Source: CAWHJN01 sp963829705 (GTDB lineage Bacteria; Bacteroidota; Rhodothermia; Rhodothermales; BA12). Taken from it: DNA of 64,000 bases. The translations under genes and the position numbers were made by a program. The stretch covers positions 186,001 to 250,000 of the forward strand of contig CAWHJN010000002.1 in the NCBI GenBank assembly GCA_963829705.1, read 5' to 3'. The first letter of the stretch is position 1; the number at the start of each line of letters is the position of its first letter. Below, piece after piece: positions 45,429 to 54,846 of this stretch. Under the pieces are notes generated by a model. The model ran no database searches, was not told the origin of the DNA, and worked only from the letters and a program-made list of their open reading frames with translations.

Positions 45429-46500
45429 AGAAGATCGCCTTCTTCGCCGCCTGCCTGGCCGTGCAGGCCGGATACGCGCTGCTGCTGCGCCGGGGCTTCC
45501 ATCGCGTGCGCGACGCCGCGCCGCCCCCGCCGTCCGACGATCCCGTGTCGGTGGTCATCGCCGCGCGCGACGAGGCCGAGCGCCTGCCCGCGCTCGTCGC
45601 CGCGCTGGAGGCGCAGACGCACGCGGATTTCGAGGTCGTCGCCGTGGACGATCATTCCACCGACGCCACGCCCAGCGTGCTCAATGCCTGGGCCGACCAC
45701 GACGACCGCGTGCGGATCGTCACGCACACGGGCGCGGCAGGCAAAAAGCACGCGCTCACGGCAGGCATCGCAGCGGCGAACGGCACCCGCTGCTGGCGCT
45801 GACGGATGCCGACTGTGCGCCGCCGACGGGCTGGCTCCGCACGCTCGCGGGCTACGCCCAGCAGCCCGGCGCCACCGTCGTCGTGTGCTACTGTCCGTAC
45901 CACGCGCGTCCTACTGCGGTCAATGCGCTGGCGCGCTACGAAGCGTTCGTGACGGGCTTTTTGACGGCAGCGGCCATCGGGCTGGAGCGTCCCTACATGG
46001 CCGTCGGGCGCGGGCTGAGCTACCCGAAAGTGCTGTTCGAACGCCTCGGCGGTTTTTCGCAGCACGCACACCTCGTCAGCGGCGACGACGATCTGCTCGT
46101 GCAGGCAGCGGCGCGGCTGCCAGGCGTGCGCGTCGTCCATCCCATCGGAGAAGCGACGTACGTGTTCAGCGAGGCCCCGTCGTCGTGGCGGGCGTGGCTG
46201 CGGCAGAAGCGCCGCCACCTCTCCGACGGCCCGCACTACGAGCGGTCGATCCAGCTCCACCTCGGCCTCTTCCACACGACGGCACTCGCGCTGTGGCTGG
46301 CCCCGCTGACCGGGTGGAGGGGCGCGTCGCTGCTCGCGGCGCGGACTGGCGTTTGGGCGTGGGCGCTCTACCCCGCCGCGCAGACGCTCGGTGCGGGCGA
46401 CCTGTGGCGTCGGCTCCCGATGCTCGAAACCGGCTACGCGCTCTACAACGCCCTCCTCGCGCCGCTGAGCATGGCGGCGGGAAAACTCACGCGGTGGTGA
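45425..46500 (+). pseudogene. Family 2 glycosyltransferase, frameshifted
   Basis: Starts at ATG 45425 inside the LOG stop. The first 120 codons encode a membrane anchor and a GT2 domain (VSVVIAARDEAERLPALVAA, DFEVVAVDDHSTDATPSVLN). The frame then breaks at CCC (45786-45788): one added C would read AANGTPLLALTDADC and continue in frame to the stop at 46500, including VGRGLSYPKVLFERLGGF, SGDDDLLVQAAA and a QKRRHLSDG motif typical of membrane GT2 enzymes. Either a one-base homopolymer error or a true loss-of-function. It would be a lipid or surface-sugar transferase if intact. Confidence 0.8.
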
Positions 46501-47000
46501 TCTACGAGAATGGCAAGATCACGACAGCAGATCGATACTGAACGAGCTGAGACTGAGAGGAGGTGAGCAAGAGTGCAACACGAGCACGACTACGGTGACG
46601 ATGCGGAAGACGGTGCAGGTAACGAGCAGCGACTGCGGATAAGGAGCGACACGAGAAATACAGGAGACGAGAGAGAACGCCACACTACGACGAGACGATG
46701 GCAAAGTAGAGCAAGCGGCGACGACGAGCGCAAACGACTGATACCTGCACGAAGGCGAGGCGACGACGGACGGAACAGTAGACGGCGACGGTGAGGGGAA
46801 CAACGGCTAGACGACGAGCGGCGAGTCGAAGCGAGGACGAACGCGAGACGTGCGACGACGATACAGGGGTACGCAGAGGACGGGAATGAGGCGCACAACG
46901 ACGGACGGAACGGCGAGCGATAGCTGATGTCCACAGCTCGAACGGGACGGTGACGAGCGAGCTGACCCGAACTATAACAGGCGAGCGACGCGACGTAAAG
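46501..47000. other. Purine-rich, T-poor stretch without recognisable coding
   Basis: Directly after the glycosyltransferase stop the plus strand becomes very poor in T and rich in A and G, with many short words such as ACGAGC, GACGAC and GAGCGA. No frame shows family similarity or normal codon use; the apparent minus-strand frames are Ser/Arg/Leu-rich low complexity. There is no hairpin terminator in it. It could be degenerate DNA or badly resolved sequence. Confidence 0.5.
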
Positions 47001-47870
47001 CGCACTCGAAGACGAGCCGACGATGTGGGGCACCAGCGCACCGTCCTGCGTGACGCGGCCGAGCCACTCGTCGAACGTCTGCCGCTCGCCGAAGGTGAAC
47101 AGCGCCCAGCCCTGATCAGAGCGCACTCGCACCTGTCGCCTGCTGGCGCGAGCCGACGGGTGCGGCGGCGGTCGACGGGTGCGGGAAGCCGTAGATGTCG
47201 GTGGTGAAAGCGGCGTATACGGGCGGGTCGAGCGGCCGGCGGCGTTGGCGACGGTGAGGAAATCGGCGGCGACCTGCGGCTGGTAGACGAGCGCGACGGC
47301 GCGGGTCGAGGAGCTGAACGCCTCCGACCACGGGAGCGGATAGCGAGCGGCAACGCCGATGACGTACCGCACGCGCCAGTAGTAGCGCTGCCCGGCAGCG
47401 ACCACAACGGGAGCCGTGTGGAACGCCAGCCCGCCCGAAGCCACGACCTGCGAGAAACCGGCGACGGTAGCGAGTTGCCTTCCGCGTCGATGCGTCGCCG
47501 TCGGCGCGTGTCCACCGAGGTCGAGGCGCCGGGCGGCGCGTGGCCTGTCCTCGGGCGTGCGCGGGTGGGCGGAGCCAGCGCGGGCGTGCGGCGTCCCCCC
47601 GCCGACCCGGCCGACCGCTCGTCGTCCCGCGCGGCGCGCCGTAGCGGCCGCCCGCGCCCAGAAATCGTCGGGGTCGCGCCCACCCTTGCGCTCGTCGTAC
47701 CCCGCGCCTCGCGCCGTCCCGAGGGCCACCTGCACGTCGTCGGGCGCCGCGAGCGCGTCCGTCGGCGTCGCGGTGATCCGTCGAGCGTCGCTCCTTCCGC
47801 CGGGGTGGTCAGTTCCGGATGGCTTCGTCTCCGGCTGAGCGGCACCCTCGCGCGTGCCCGAGCGCCGACG
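47000..47870 (-). pseudogene. Shredded minus-strand gene with fibronectin type III-like fragments
   Basis: No single frame is intact, but successive frames hold plausible pieces on the minus strand: PELTTPAEGATLDGSP, AGFSQVVASGGLAFHTAPVV, AGQRYYWRVRYVIG (the YYWRVR strand typical of FN3-like domains), PQVAADFLTVANAAG, VYAAFTTDIYGFPHPSTA, and RSDQGWALFTFGERQTFDEW followed by LGRVTQDGALVPHIVG. Joined in order they resemble a secreted multi-domain protein that has received many indels. Start and end are approximate. The original function cannot be named. Confidence 0.45.
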
Positions 47871-47879
47871 TGGTTCGTC

Positions 47880-49060
47880 GCTCATCGCGCGGAACGTGAC
47901 CCCCTCCTGCGTCTCGCCGGGCTGAGGGTAACGGGCCGGTGGCGAGCGCCGTTCCGCGCGCCAGGCGCCGTGGCGACGCGGGTGACGTGCGGATACGGTT
48001 GGCCGCTCCAGCCCGCGCCGTCAGCGGATCCCCGCCCACTGAGTCGGCTGGGCCACACGCCGCGCTTCGTCGAAGCCGTCGCCGCAGTTGCGTCGGCCGC
48101 CTGCCAGCGCCCTGCAGGTAGCGGTAGAATCCGCCGTGTGGAGCGCGGCGGCCCGGCGCCCGGGTATCGGTGAAGACGAGAACTGCGTGCCGCCCCGCCG
48201 CAGCGTGTCGGGGGCAGCGTGCCGTCGGTGTCGCGTGTGCTCTGGCGGGAGCCGTACGCGGCCCGCGCTCGACGGAAACCGCGGCCGCGTGAGCGAATTA
48301 CGCGAGCAGACGGCTCGTAGAAGTAGGCGACCTCGCGGGCTGAATCGAACCCGGCTAGCCAGTCGCCCATACTGGCATAGAGCCGAGCCATGCTCCGTCA
48401 GCGGCCCTCTCCGGTACCGAGGCGGAGACGGAGACGTGCCATGTGGGCGCCTGCGCTCTCCCGCAGACGGGTATACGCCGTCACCTGCACTCGAGGCCCA
48501 GGGGCGGCGAGCCCGTGAGCGCGTGCGTGGCCGACATCGTGAGCCCCACCTGCAGTAGCACCCCGAAGGTCGGGCCGCCGCCTGCCGCCAGGTTATACCC
48601 GCGCCGGATCGGCAGACGTAACCAGCGGCCGCCCCGCCAGCAGCGCGCAGGTCGAGTAGGTCGGCGCGCCCAGCCCAACGGGCCAGCGCGCAGGTCGGCG
48701 GCGAGGCCGCCATAGCGACGCCGCAGGTCGGTGTCCGTGACCACGACACACGGCGATGCCTGCACGGGCGCGCGCCCGGTGCGAGGGCCGGGCCAGAATC
48801 CCGCCCCGCGAAGGCGACCGCCGCCCACGTCGCGCCCACCCGCGAGCCAGACCGCTGGCCACCACGAAAGCCCCACCCCGTCGACGCGAGAAAGCCCGTC
48901 GCTGAAGAGCACTGAAAAGACATGGGAGAACCCAACCGTCGTGACCGTGCCGGAGAGCACGACCCGTGCGAGGCGAGGGCAGCCAGCAGGCAGAATAGAA
49001 CGAGCAGCACGCAAGAGCGCAAAGAGCGAAAGAACAGCACGCGCGAGAGGGAAGGGAGGA
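47880..49060 (-). pseudogene. Shredded minus-strand gene, probable exported protein
   Basis: Downstream of the MalG-type gene on the same strand a signal-peptide-like start is visible (LRSCVLLVLFCLLAALA, ending near 49000). Pieces then appear in shifting frames: FSDGLSRVDGVGLSWWP, RRYGGLAADLRA, GYNLAAGGGPTFGVLLQVGL, then ASMGDWLAGFDSAREVAYFY. The glycine/aromatic pattern suggests an outer-membrane beta-barrel. Frame changes occur at least six times. Boundaries are approximate. Confidence 0.42.
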
Positions 49061-49068
49061 GGGGCCGC

Positions 49069-49911
49069 CTACCCCTTCACCGAGCCGAGTGTGAGGCCCG
49101 AAATCAGGTAGCGGCTCAGGATCAGGAACAGCGCCACGACGGGGATCGACACGAGCAGCGACCCGGCGGCGTAGAGGCCCCACTGCGTCGTGAGCGAGCC
49201 CTGAAAGAGCTTCAGGCCCAGCGGCAGCGTGAACATCGACGGGTCCTGCAAAACCACGTTGGCGACGACGTACTCGTTCCACGCGCTCATAAATGAAAAG
49301 AGCGCCGTGATCACCAGCGCGGGCGCGGCCAGCGGCAGCACCACGAGCCGGAACGCCTGCCACGGCGTGCATCCGTCGATGCGGGCGGCCTCTTCGAGCG
49401 CGGCGGGGATGGTGTCGTAATACCCCTTCATCTGCCACACGCAAAACGGCAGCGCCGTCGCCGAGTAGATGACGATGATACCGAGGTAGGAGTTGAGCAG
49501 GTGCAGGTTGATGAGGACGACGTAGAGCGGCAAGAGCAGCATCGTCGCGGGAAACATCTGCGTGACGAGCAGGCCCTTGAGCATCGAGCCGCGCCCGGCA
49601 AAGCGGTAACGCGAAATGGCGTAGCCCGCCGTCGAGGCCAGCGCCACGCCCGTCACCGTGACGACGAGCGAGACGACGATCGAGTTGAACATCCACCGGA
49701 GAAAGGGCGTCTCGGTGAGCAGCACGCGGAAGTTGGCGAGCGTAGCGCCGTCGGGAATGAGGTCGAGCGACGTCGACAGGAGCTGGTCGCCAGGGCGCAG
49801 CGAGATCGTGAAGATGTACGAGATCGGGTAGATCGACACGAAGGCGAACAGCAGCAGCACAGCGTACGTGCCGGTCATGCTGACGGCCTTGCGGGCGTTG
49901 ATACGGGCCAT
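49069..49911 (-). CDS. Carbohydrate ABC transporter permease, MalG type
   Basis: 280 residues, six transmembrane helices. The EAA loop that docks the ATPase is present: EEAARIDGCTPWQAFRLVVL followed by PLAAPALVI. The N-terminal YAVLLLFAFVSIYPISYIFT and C-terminal LSRYLISGLTLGSVKG match MalG. It is intact although both neighbours are shredded. The expected partners malF and malE would lie upstream on the minus strand (above 49911) but are absent; instead a divergent plus-strand gene remnant is found. An orphaned permease may be non-functional or pair with subunits encoded elsewhere. Confidence 0.92.
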   Translation of the reverse strand: MARINARKAVSMTGTYAVLLLFAFVSIYPISYIFTISLRPGDQLLSTSLDLIPDGATLANFRVLLTETPFLRWMFNSIVVSLVVTVTGVALASTAGYAISRYRFAGRGSMLKGLLVTQMFPATMLLLPLYVVLINLHLLNSYLGIIVIYSATALPFCVWQMKGYYDTIPAALEEAARIDGCTPWQAFRLVVLPLAAPALVITALFSFMSAWNEYVVANVVLQDPSMFTLPLGLKLFQGSLTTQWGLYAAGSLLVSIPVVALFLILSRYLISGLTLGSVKG

Positions 49912-50172
49912 GAGAAAGCAGGAGGGCTGGCAGCAAAATAACGCGCGGTGCGTGTGTTTCCTCTCTGACAGCTACGGCTCCGGTTACAACGCGATCGCTA
50001 ACTAATGCATCTTAGCGTCTTCGGAGGACATGCCACAACCTCGCGCAAAGCGCTTTTCTGCTCCTTTGGCGCACCAACGACGAGTCATTTATCGGCTTAA
50101 GGAGAGTCGTGACGGTAGTGTAACGGCGAAAATTGGACGTACCATATCTGAATCATCTTTCCTCTCTCTACC

Positions 50173-51309
50173 ATGAAACACTTCTTTGCTCCCCTCCTCA
50201 TCGCAGCCCTCGTGATCTTCGCGGGATGCGATGCGTGCCCTCGTTGGAACCGAGGTTCCTCAGAAGTCTGCTCCTGTCAGCCAAGACGAGGCTTGCTGCG
50301 GTTCAAGTAAGACCGCATCGTGGTGGATCTGACGCTACCATCTATGCATCGATTTGCTCGCACGCACTCCAGGGACGCGAGGAACAGGCGGGCAGCCCGA
50401 TTCTCCCAGACTCGCAGCGATAAGCAACGCGATGCTCGGTGCGCCTGACGGTACGCTGAAGGTACGTTCTACAGCCTGGGCTTCGATAAGGGCAGCACTC
50501 CGGAACGCGAAGGTACGTAGCTGTTCTTGACTTCTCGAACTTCATACCTGTTGGGAGGCACTGACTCTTTACCTGTCAGGAGATCACTGTAGACGACAAA
50601 GATGGCAACCCGCTACCCGCGCGAAGCCACAAGGTGAGGTCTACGTGAGCAACAACCCGGAAGGCCGACTGGACGTTACATCGGCACTGCGCACGAACAC
50701 CCTGGAGGTCACAACTGACCCGCGCCTGACGAGAGATTGGGCCGGTTGACGCCAACGATCCCCTTTGCGTGCGTTACGTTAAACTCGAAGACGATTCCGA
50801 CCCTGACTGATTTCGTCAATGAACGCTAGCTCCTGGCAGACGGCTTCGATGTGGACGCTCTGAACCTCAAGAGCAACTGGGCGAATGCCCATCTGGGAAC
50901 TGCGTCGAGACCAAGAACCTCATCGCCGGTCAGCACAACGACGTAGGGCTCGGTCATCATCGAGCGCCTGAGCGACACGCAGATCAAGGTCACCTTCCAA
51001 CTCGACGTACCCGGCTCGATTACCGACACGTACGTCCACGTAGGCACCAGCCTGTCAGACTTCCCGCTCAACAAACAGGGGCAGCCCAAGTCGGGCCAGT
51101 TCGACTACAAAACCGAGGGACATGCTGCAGGCACTACAGAGTTCTCGTATGTCATCGACGTGCCAGAAGGCAGCCCGCTCTATGTGGGCGCACACGCCAA
51201 CGTAACGTACGAATGGGAAGGCCAGATGCAGAGCGATACGGCATGGGGAGAAGGCCCCCGTTTTACAAACAAGAACTGGTTCATGTACATGCTCTTCAAT
51301 TGCGAGTAA
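50173..51309 (+). pseudogene. Shredded lipoprotein gene
   Basis: ATG at 50173 begins a lipoprotein signal, MKHFFAPLLIAALVIFAGC. After the lipobox cysteine the frame changes repeatedly: LVGTEVPQKSAPVSQDEACC, YSLGFDKGSTPEREG, TVDDKDGNPL, GEVYVSNNPEGRLDVTSALR, then LLADGFDVDALNLKSNWANA. The final 120 codons from about 50949 are open (VTFQLDVPGSITDTYVHVGT, ENDING NWFMYMLFNCE) and stop at TAA 51307-51309. At least six indels are needed to rebuild one protein. GC is lower than in the neighbours. A hairpin terminator follows. No family recognised. Confidence 0.6.
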
Positions 51310-51334
51310 GCTGACTACCTTAGTTCCTATGTAA

Positions 51335-51366
51335 AGAGGGGCAGACCTGAGAGGGTCTGCCCCTCT
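51335..51366 (+). terminator. Terminator after the lipoprotein remnant
   Basis: Perfect 13-base-pair stem AGAGGGGCAGACC / GGTCTGCCCCTCT with a 6-base loop, then CTCTATT and further T-rich sequence. It is 25 bases after the TAA. Its integrity shows that the small damage in the gene did not affect this hairpin. Confidence 0.82.
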
Positions 51367-51438
51367 CTCTATTCTGGGTGGTTTATTTTGCAGAGGACAT
51401 GCGCTTCCGGTAGTGTATAAACCTTTCTTCTCTCCACC

Positions 51439-52840
51439 ATGCGTTTCGTCCTGACCCTGCTCTTGCTTTCGGCCTGCACCTTGCCTGCGCCCGCGCAGCA
51501 CGCAGACGTGCTCGTATCCGCCTTCCCCGGCCTTTCGTTCGACAGTCCGGTAGACATTCAGGCACCACCGGGTGGCGGAAGCAACCTCTACGTGGTCGAG
51601 CGACCGGGGCGCATCGTGCGGTTTTCCGAGAGTGGAACGACAGACCCGGCCACGATTTTCCTCGACATCCGGGAGCGCGTCGTGAGCGGTGGCGAGCAGG
51701 GCTTGCTGGGCATGGCCACGTTCGATTTCTACGTTCTCTCGGCCCTTTTGCGCCTTATGGGCTTCGCCTCGCCGATCCGTCAGCGAGAGATCTTGCTACG
51801 GTGGATCAGCCCTACGCCAACCACGACGCCGGGCAGGCTTCAGTTCGGGCCAGACGGCTACCTGTACGTGGGCCTGGGCGACGGCGGCAGCGGGGGCGAC
51901 CCCGAGGGCAACGGCCAGAAAACAACCGCTGCTCGGTTCGATTCTCCGCCTCGATGTGGACGGCGGCGGACAGCCTCCCGAATGTGGCGGCGCGGCGGCG
52001 CAGTACACCATCCCCGCAGATAACCCTTTTATTGGCACTGATGAAGCGTGCGGCGAGATTTACGCCTACGGCCTTCGCAACCCGTGGCGCTTCAGCTTCG
52101 GCGGACGGCACGCTGTTCGTCGCGGACGTGGGACAGGGAAAGCGCGAGGAGGTGAACGTCGTCGTGGCGGGCCGCAACTACGGCGGAACGCGATGGAAGG
52201 CTCGCTGTGTTATCGTCGGGCGAGCCCTGTAGCGTTGCGGGCACCGTGCTGCCCGTCGCCGAATACCCGCACGACGCACAGACCGGCGGTTTCTCGATCA
52301 CGGGCGGCTATGTCTACACGGGCACGGAGGCAGGCTGCGCGTTCCTGAAGGATCGATACGTCTACGGCGATTACGTCAGCGGCAACCTGTGGTCGCTGGC
52401 CCTCGACGGCGGCACGGCGGACGTGAAACCGCTGGCGAAAAGCATCGGCGTCAGCGTGTCCACGTTCGGCGTGGGCCACGCGGGTGTGCTCTACCTCGCC
52501 GATCTCGACGGCGGCAGGTTGTACCGGCTCGACTGCGAGGCGCTCGCCACGGCGTCCGCGTCCGCAGATGTACCAGAGGCACTCCACCTGTCGGAGACCA
52601 CACCCCCCACCCGGCGCGTGGAAACGCCTCGGTCGTCCTGACCGGAACGGTCGGTGAGCACACGCGGGTGGATCTCTACGACGTGCTCGGGCGGGCCGTG
52701 GCGACGCTGTTCGACGGTTTTTTGATAGATCGTGACACCGAGGTAACACTCGACGCGGCGCGGCTGCCCGCCGGGCTGTACGTGCTGCGGGCGCGCACCC
52801 CGAGCGAGCAGGCCACCCGGACGGTGAGGTGCTGCGCTGA
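51439..52840 (+). pseudogene. PQQ-dependent sugar dehydrogenase-like secreted protein, multiply frameshifted
   Basis: Signal peptide MRFVLTLLLLSACTLPAPA, then a glucose/sorbosone dehydrogenase beta-propeller: DIQAPPGGGSNLYVVERPG, SGGEQGLLGMATF, LQFGPDGYLYVGLGDGGSGG. After about 51920 the frame shifts to read CGEIYAYGLRNPWRFSFGG, then LFVADVGQGKREEVNVVVAG, then YPHDAQTGGFSITGGYVYTG and so on. It ends in a type IX sorting domain (VDLYDVLGRAVATLFDG, AARLPAGLYVLRA) with a last shift before TGA at 52838. Four or more indels are required. The intact protein would oxidise sugars in the periplasm or outside the cell. Confidence 0.72.
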
Positions 52841-52880
52841 CGCGACCCGCGTTCCGGCCTCCCCCTTCCCACTTTTCAAC

Positions 52881-53231
52881 ATGACCACTCTCCTCCTCGT
52901 CGGCGACCGCGTGCTCATTGAGCCGGATGCGGGCGAAAAGCAGACGCGCTCGGGGCTGTACCTGCCTGCGACGGTGGCCGAGGGCGACCGCGTGGGCAGC
53001 GGGCGTGTGGCGCAGGTGGGACCGGGCTACCTCACAGCCAACCCCGAGTTCAGCGAAGGCGAGTTCTGGGCCGAAGACCGCAGCAGCGTGCGCTACCTCG
53101 CGCTCCAGGCCGAAGTCGGCGACTTCGCCTTCTACCTCCGCAAAGACGCCATCGAGTTGACGTTTCAGGACACGAAGTACGTCATCGTCCACCACCACGC
53201 CCTGCTCGCGCTCGTACGCGACGGCACATGA
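52881..53231 (+). CDS. GroES-like co-chaperone family protein
   Basis: 116 residues. Begins MTTLLLVGDRVLIEPDAGEK and TRSGLYLPATVAEGDRVGSG, matching the GroES start (RVLI-P plus the mobile-loop region), and continues as a single beta-barrel with SVRYLALQAEVGDFAFYLRK. It is longer than GroES at the C-terminus and lacks a neighbouring groEL, so it may be a GroES paralogue rather than the main co-chaperone. The ATG at 52881 follows the damaged dehydrogenase by 40 bases. Confidence 0.8.
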   Translation: MTTLLLVGDRVLIEPDAGEKQTRSGLYLPATVAEGDRVGSGRVAQVGPGYLTANPEFSEGEFWAEDRSSVRYLALQAEVGDFAFYLRKDAIELTFQDTKYVIVHHHALLALVRDGT

Positions 53232-53234
53232 CGT

Positions 53235-53720
53235 TTAACAGCCGCAGTTCTCGCCGTCGGCGAGTTCGTCGGCCCGCAGTTTTTCGAGCAGCACGTTGAG
53301 CGTCTGAAACTCCTCCTCGGTCATCAAACCGGCCAGCTTCTCGTGGAGCGCACCAATGGCGGGGTCGAGCTGTTTGAGCAGCGCGAGGCCTTTTTCCGAG
53401 ATGCACACCTGCACCACGCGGCGGTCGTTTTCGGAGCGGCAGCGCGTGAGCAAACCCGCCTTTTCGAGCCGGTCGAGCAGCCGCGTCACGTCGGGGGTGC
53501 GCTCGACGAGGCGGCTGCCGATGTCCGAGCACGTCAGCGGCGATGGGTGGCTGCCGCGCAGGATACGCAGCACGTTGAACTGCGACTGCGTCACGTTGGA
53601 CGAAGCCAGCAGGCGCGACACCTCGCCCTCCAACCACGATGCCGTCACAAGCACGTTGAGCATGGCCTCCTGCGCCGGAGACACGAAATGCGGCTGGTGG
53701 AGACGGTCGGAAAGGCGCAT
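53235..53720 (-). CDS. MarR-family transcriptional regulator
   Basis: 161-residue winged-helix dimer typical of MarR: SQFNVLRILRGSHPSPLTCS, the recognition helix region VERTPDVTRLLDRLEKAGLL, and the wing SENDRRVVQVCISEKG. The C-terminus ends GENCGC, with two cysteines in the last three residues; together with the cysteine in the recognition segment these could give redox or metal sensing, but this is inference. A candidate operator lies just upstream at 53733-53754. Confidence 0.92.
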   Translation of the reverse strand: MRLSDRLHQPHFVSPAQEAMLNVLVTASWLEGEVSRLLASSNVTQSQFNVLRILRGSHPSPLTCSDIGSRLVERTPDVTRLLDRLEKAGLLTRCRSENDRRVVQVCISEKGLALLKQLDPAIGALHEKLAGLMTEEEFQTLNVLLEKLRADELADGENCGC

Positions 53721-53732
53721 GGGATACTACAG

Positions 53733-53754
53733 CGTTTAGTTGTCGAAACAAACG
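53733..53754. promoter_or_regulatory. Candidate MarR operator
   Basis: CGTTTAGTTGTCGAAACAAACG contains the inverted pair TTGT-CGAA-ACAA, flanked by CGTTT / AAACG. It is 12 bases upstream of the MarR start codon, where autoregulatory sites of this family usually lie. The arms are not perfectly symmetric outside the core, so confidence is moderate. Confidence 0.42.
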
Positions 53755-53778
53755 TTGCCCCGCCGCCCCGCGTTCCGC

Positions 53779-54843
53779 CTACTCCGCCGTGCGCCGCGCC
53801 ACGGGCAGCGTGAACCCAAACGACGAGCCCTGCCCCTCCTTGCTCTCGACCAGCAGCGTGCTCTGGTGCGCCACCAGAATGTGCTTGACGATGGCAAGGC
53901 CGAGGCCCGTGCCGCCCTGCTCGCGACTTCGGCTTTTATCCACCCGGTAAAACCGTTCGGTGAGGCGTGCCACGTGCTGCGGGGCCACGCCGATGCCGTT
54001 GTCGGCGACGGTGACTTTGACGCGTCCGTCGGGCAGCAGCCGCGCCACCACGTCCACAAACCCTCCCGCCTGGTTGTACTTGATGGCGTTCTCGACAAGG
54101 TTGGTCAGCACCTGCCGGATGCGCTCGCGGTCACCCATCACGAGGGGCAGCGTGTCTGCGAGATGCTGCGTGAGGGTGAGATGCCGCGCCACCGCCTGCG
54201 CTTCGAGCGCCTCGACGACCTCGGCGGCTACACTCGCCAGGCTGAACGGCTCGAGCGCCATCCTGAGTTCGCCCGTCTCGATGCGTGTCAACTCGGCGAG
54301 GTCGCGCGCGAGGTGCTGCAGGCGCATGGTGTTACGCAGGATTTTCTCGACAAATGGCCTGTTGTAACGCGGGTCATCGAGCGCGCCATCGAGCAGCGTG
54401 TCGGCAAAGCCCTGGATGGCGAAGATGGGGGTTTTGAGCTCGTGCGAGACGTTGCCGAGGTAATCGCGTCGGTAGTTCTCGATTTTGCGCAACTCGCCGA
54501 TCTCTTTTTCAAGCGTCAGCCCCGTGCGGTAGACCTGCCAGATGAGCGCGTTGAGTTCGTCGCCGCGCGGGACGTGCAGCTTTTCGAGCGACTCGAAGTG
54601 GTGCTTCCGCACGTCTTTGAGCGTGCGCCGGGCCAGTTCGAGGCGGCGCGTGAGCAGCAGGTCGGCCGCGAGGTACACGACGATGCTCACCCCGAGCGCC
54701 GCGAGCACCGCGCCCCGCTCGCCCCCCATTCCGATCAGGTCTACCAGGAACAGCACCGCGAGCGTGCCCAGGAAGGCAACCCCGGCCATCTTCAAGCCGA
54801 GCCGACTTGCGGTGAACAGCACCGGGCGAGCAGGTGCAGACAT
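53779..54843 (-). CDS. PhoR-type sensor histidine kinase
   Basis: 354 residues. Two transmembrane helices near the N-terminus (MAGVAFLGTLAVLFLVDLIG, AVLAALGVSIVVYLAADLLL) with almost no periplasmic domain between them, which is typical of PhoR-like kinases that sense through partner proteins. The H-box NVSHELKTPIFAIQGF, N-box NLVENAIKYN, DNGIGV and GTGLGLAIVKHIL are complete. Three bases separate it from the PhoB-type regulator upstream, so both come from one transcript. Phosphate sensing is the family default but not proven. Confidence 0.92.
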   Translation of the reverse strand: MSAPARPVLFTASRLGLKMAGVAFLGTLAVLFLVDLIGMGGERGAVLAALGVSIVVYLAADLLLTRRLELARRTLKDVRKHHFESLEKLHVPRGDELNALIWQVYRTGLTLEKEIGELRKIENYRRDYLGNVSHELKTPIFAIQGFADTLLDGALDDPRYNRPFVEKILRNTMRLQHLARDLAELTRIETGELRMALEPFSLASVAAEVVEALEAQAVARHLTLTQHLADTLPLVMGDRERIRQVLTNLVENAIKYNQAGGFVDVVARLLPDGRVKVTVADNGIGVAPQHVARLTERFYRVDKSRSREQGGTGLGLAIVKHILVAHQSTLLVESKEGQGSSFGFTLPVARRTAE

Positions 54844-54846
54844 GGC

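Noticed and set aside
49940..50172. Possible tRNA in the non-coding gap beside the permease
   Set aside because: No cloverleaf with matching acceptor and T-arm could be built; nothing supportable was found in this gap.
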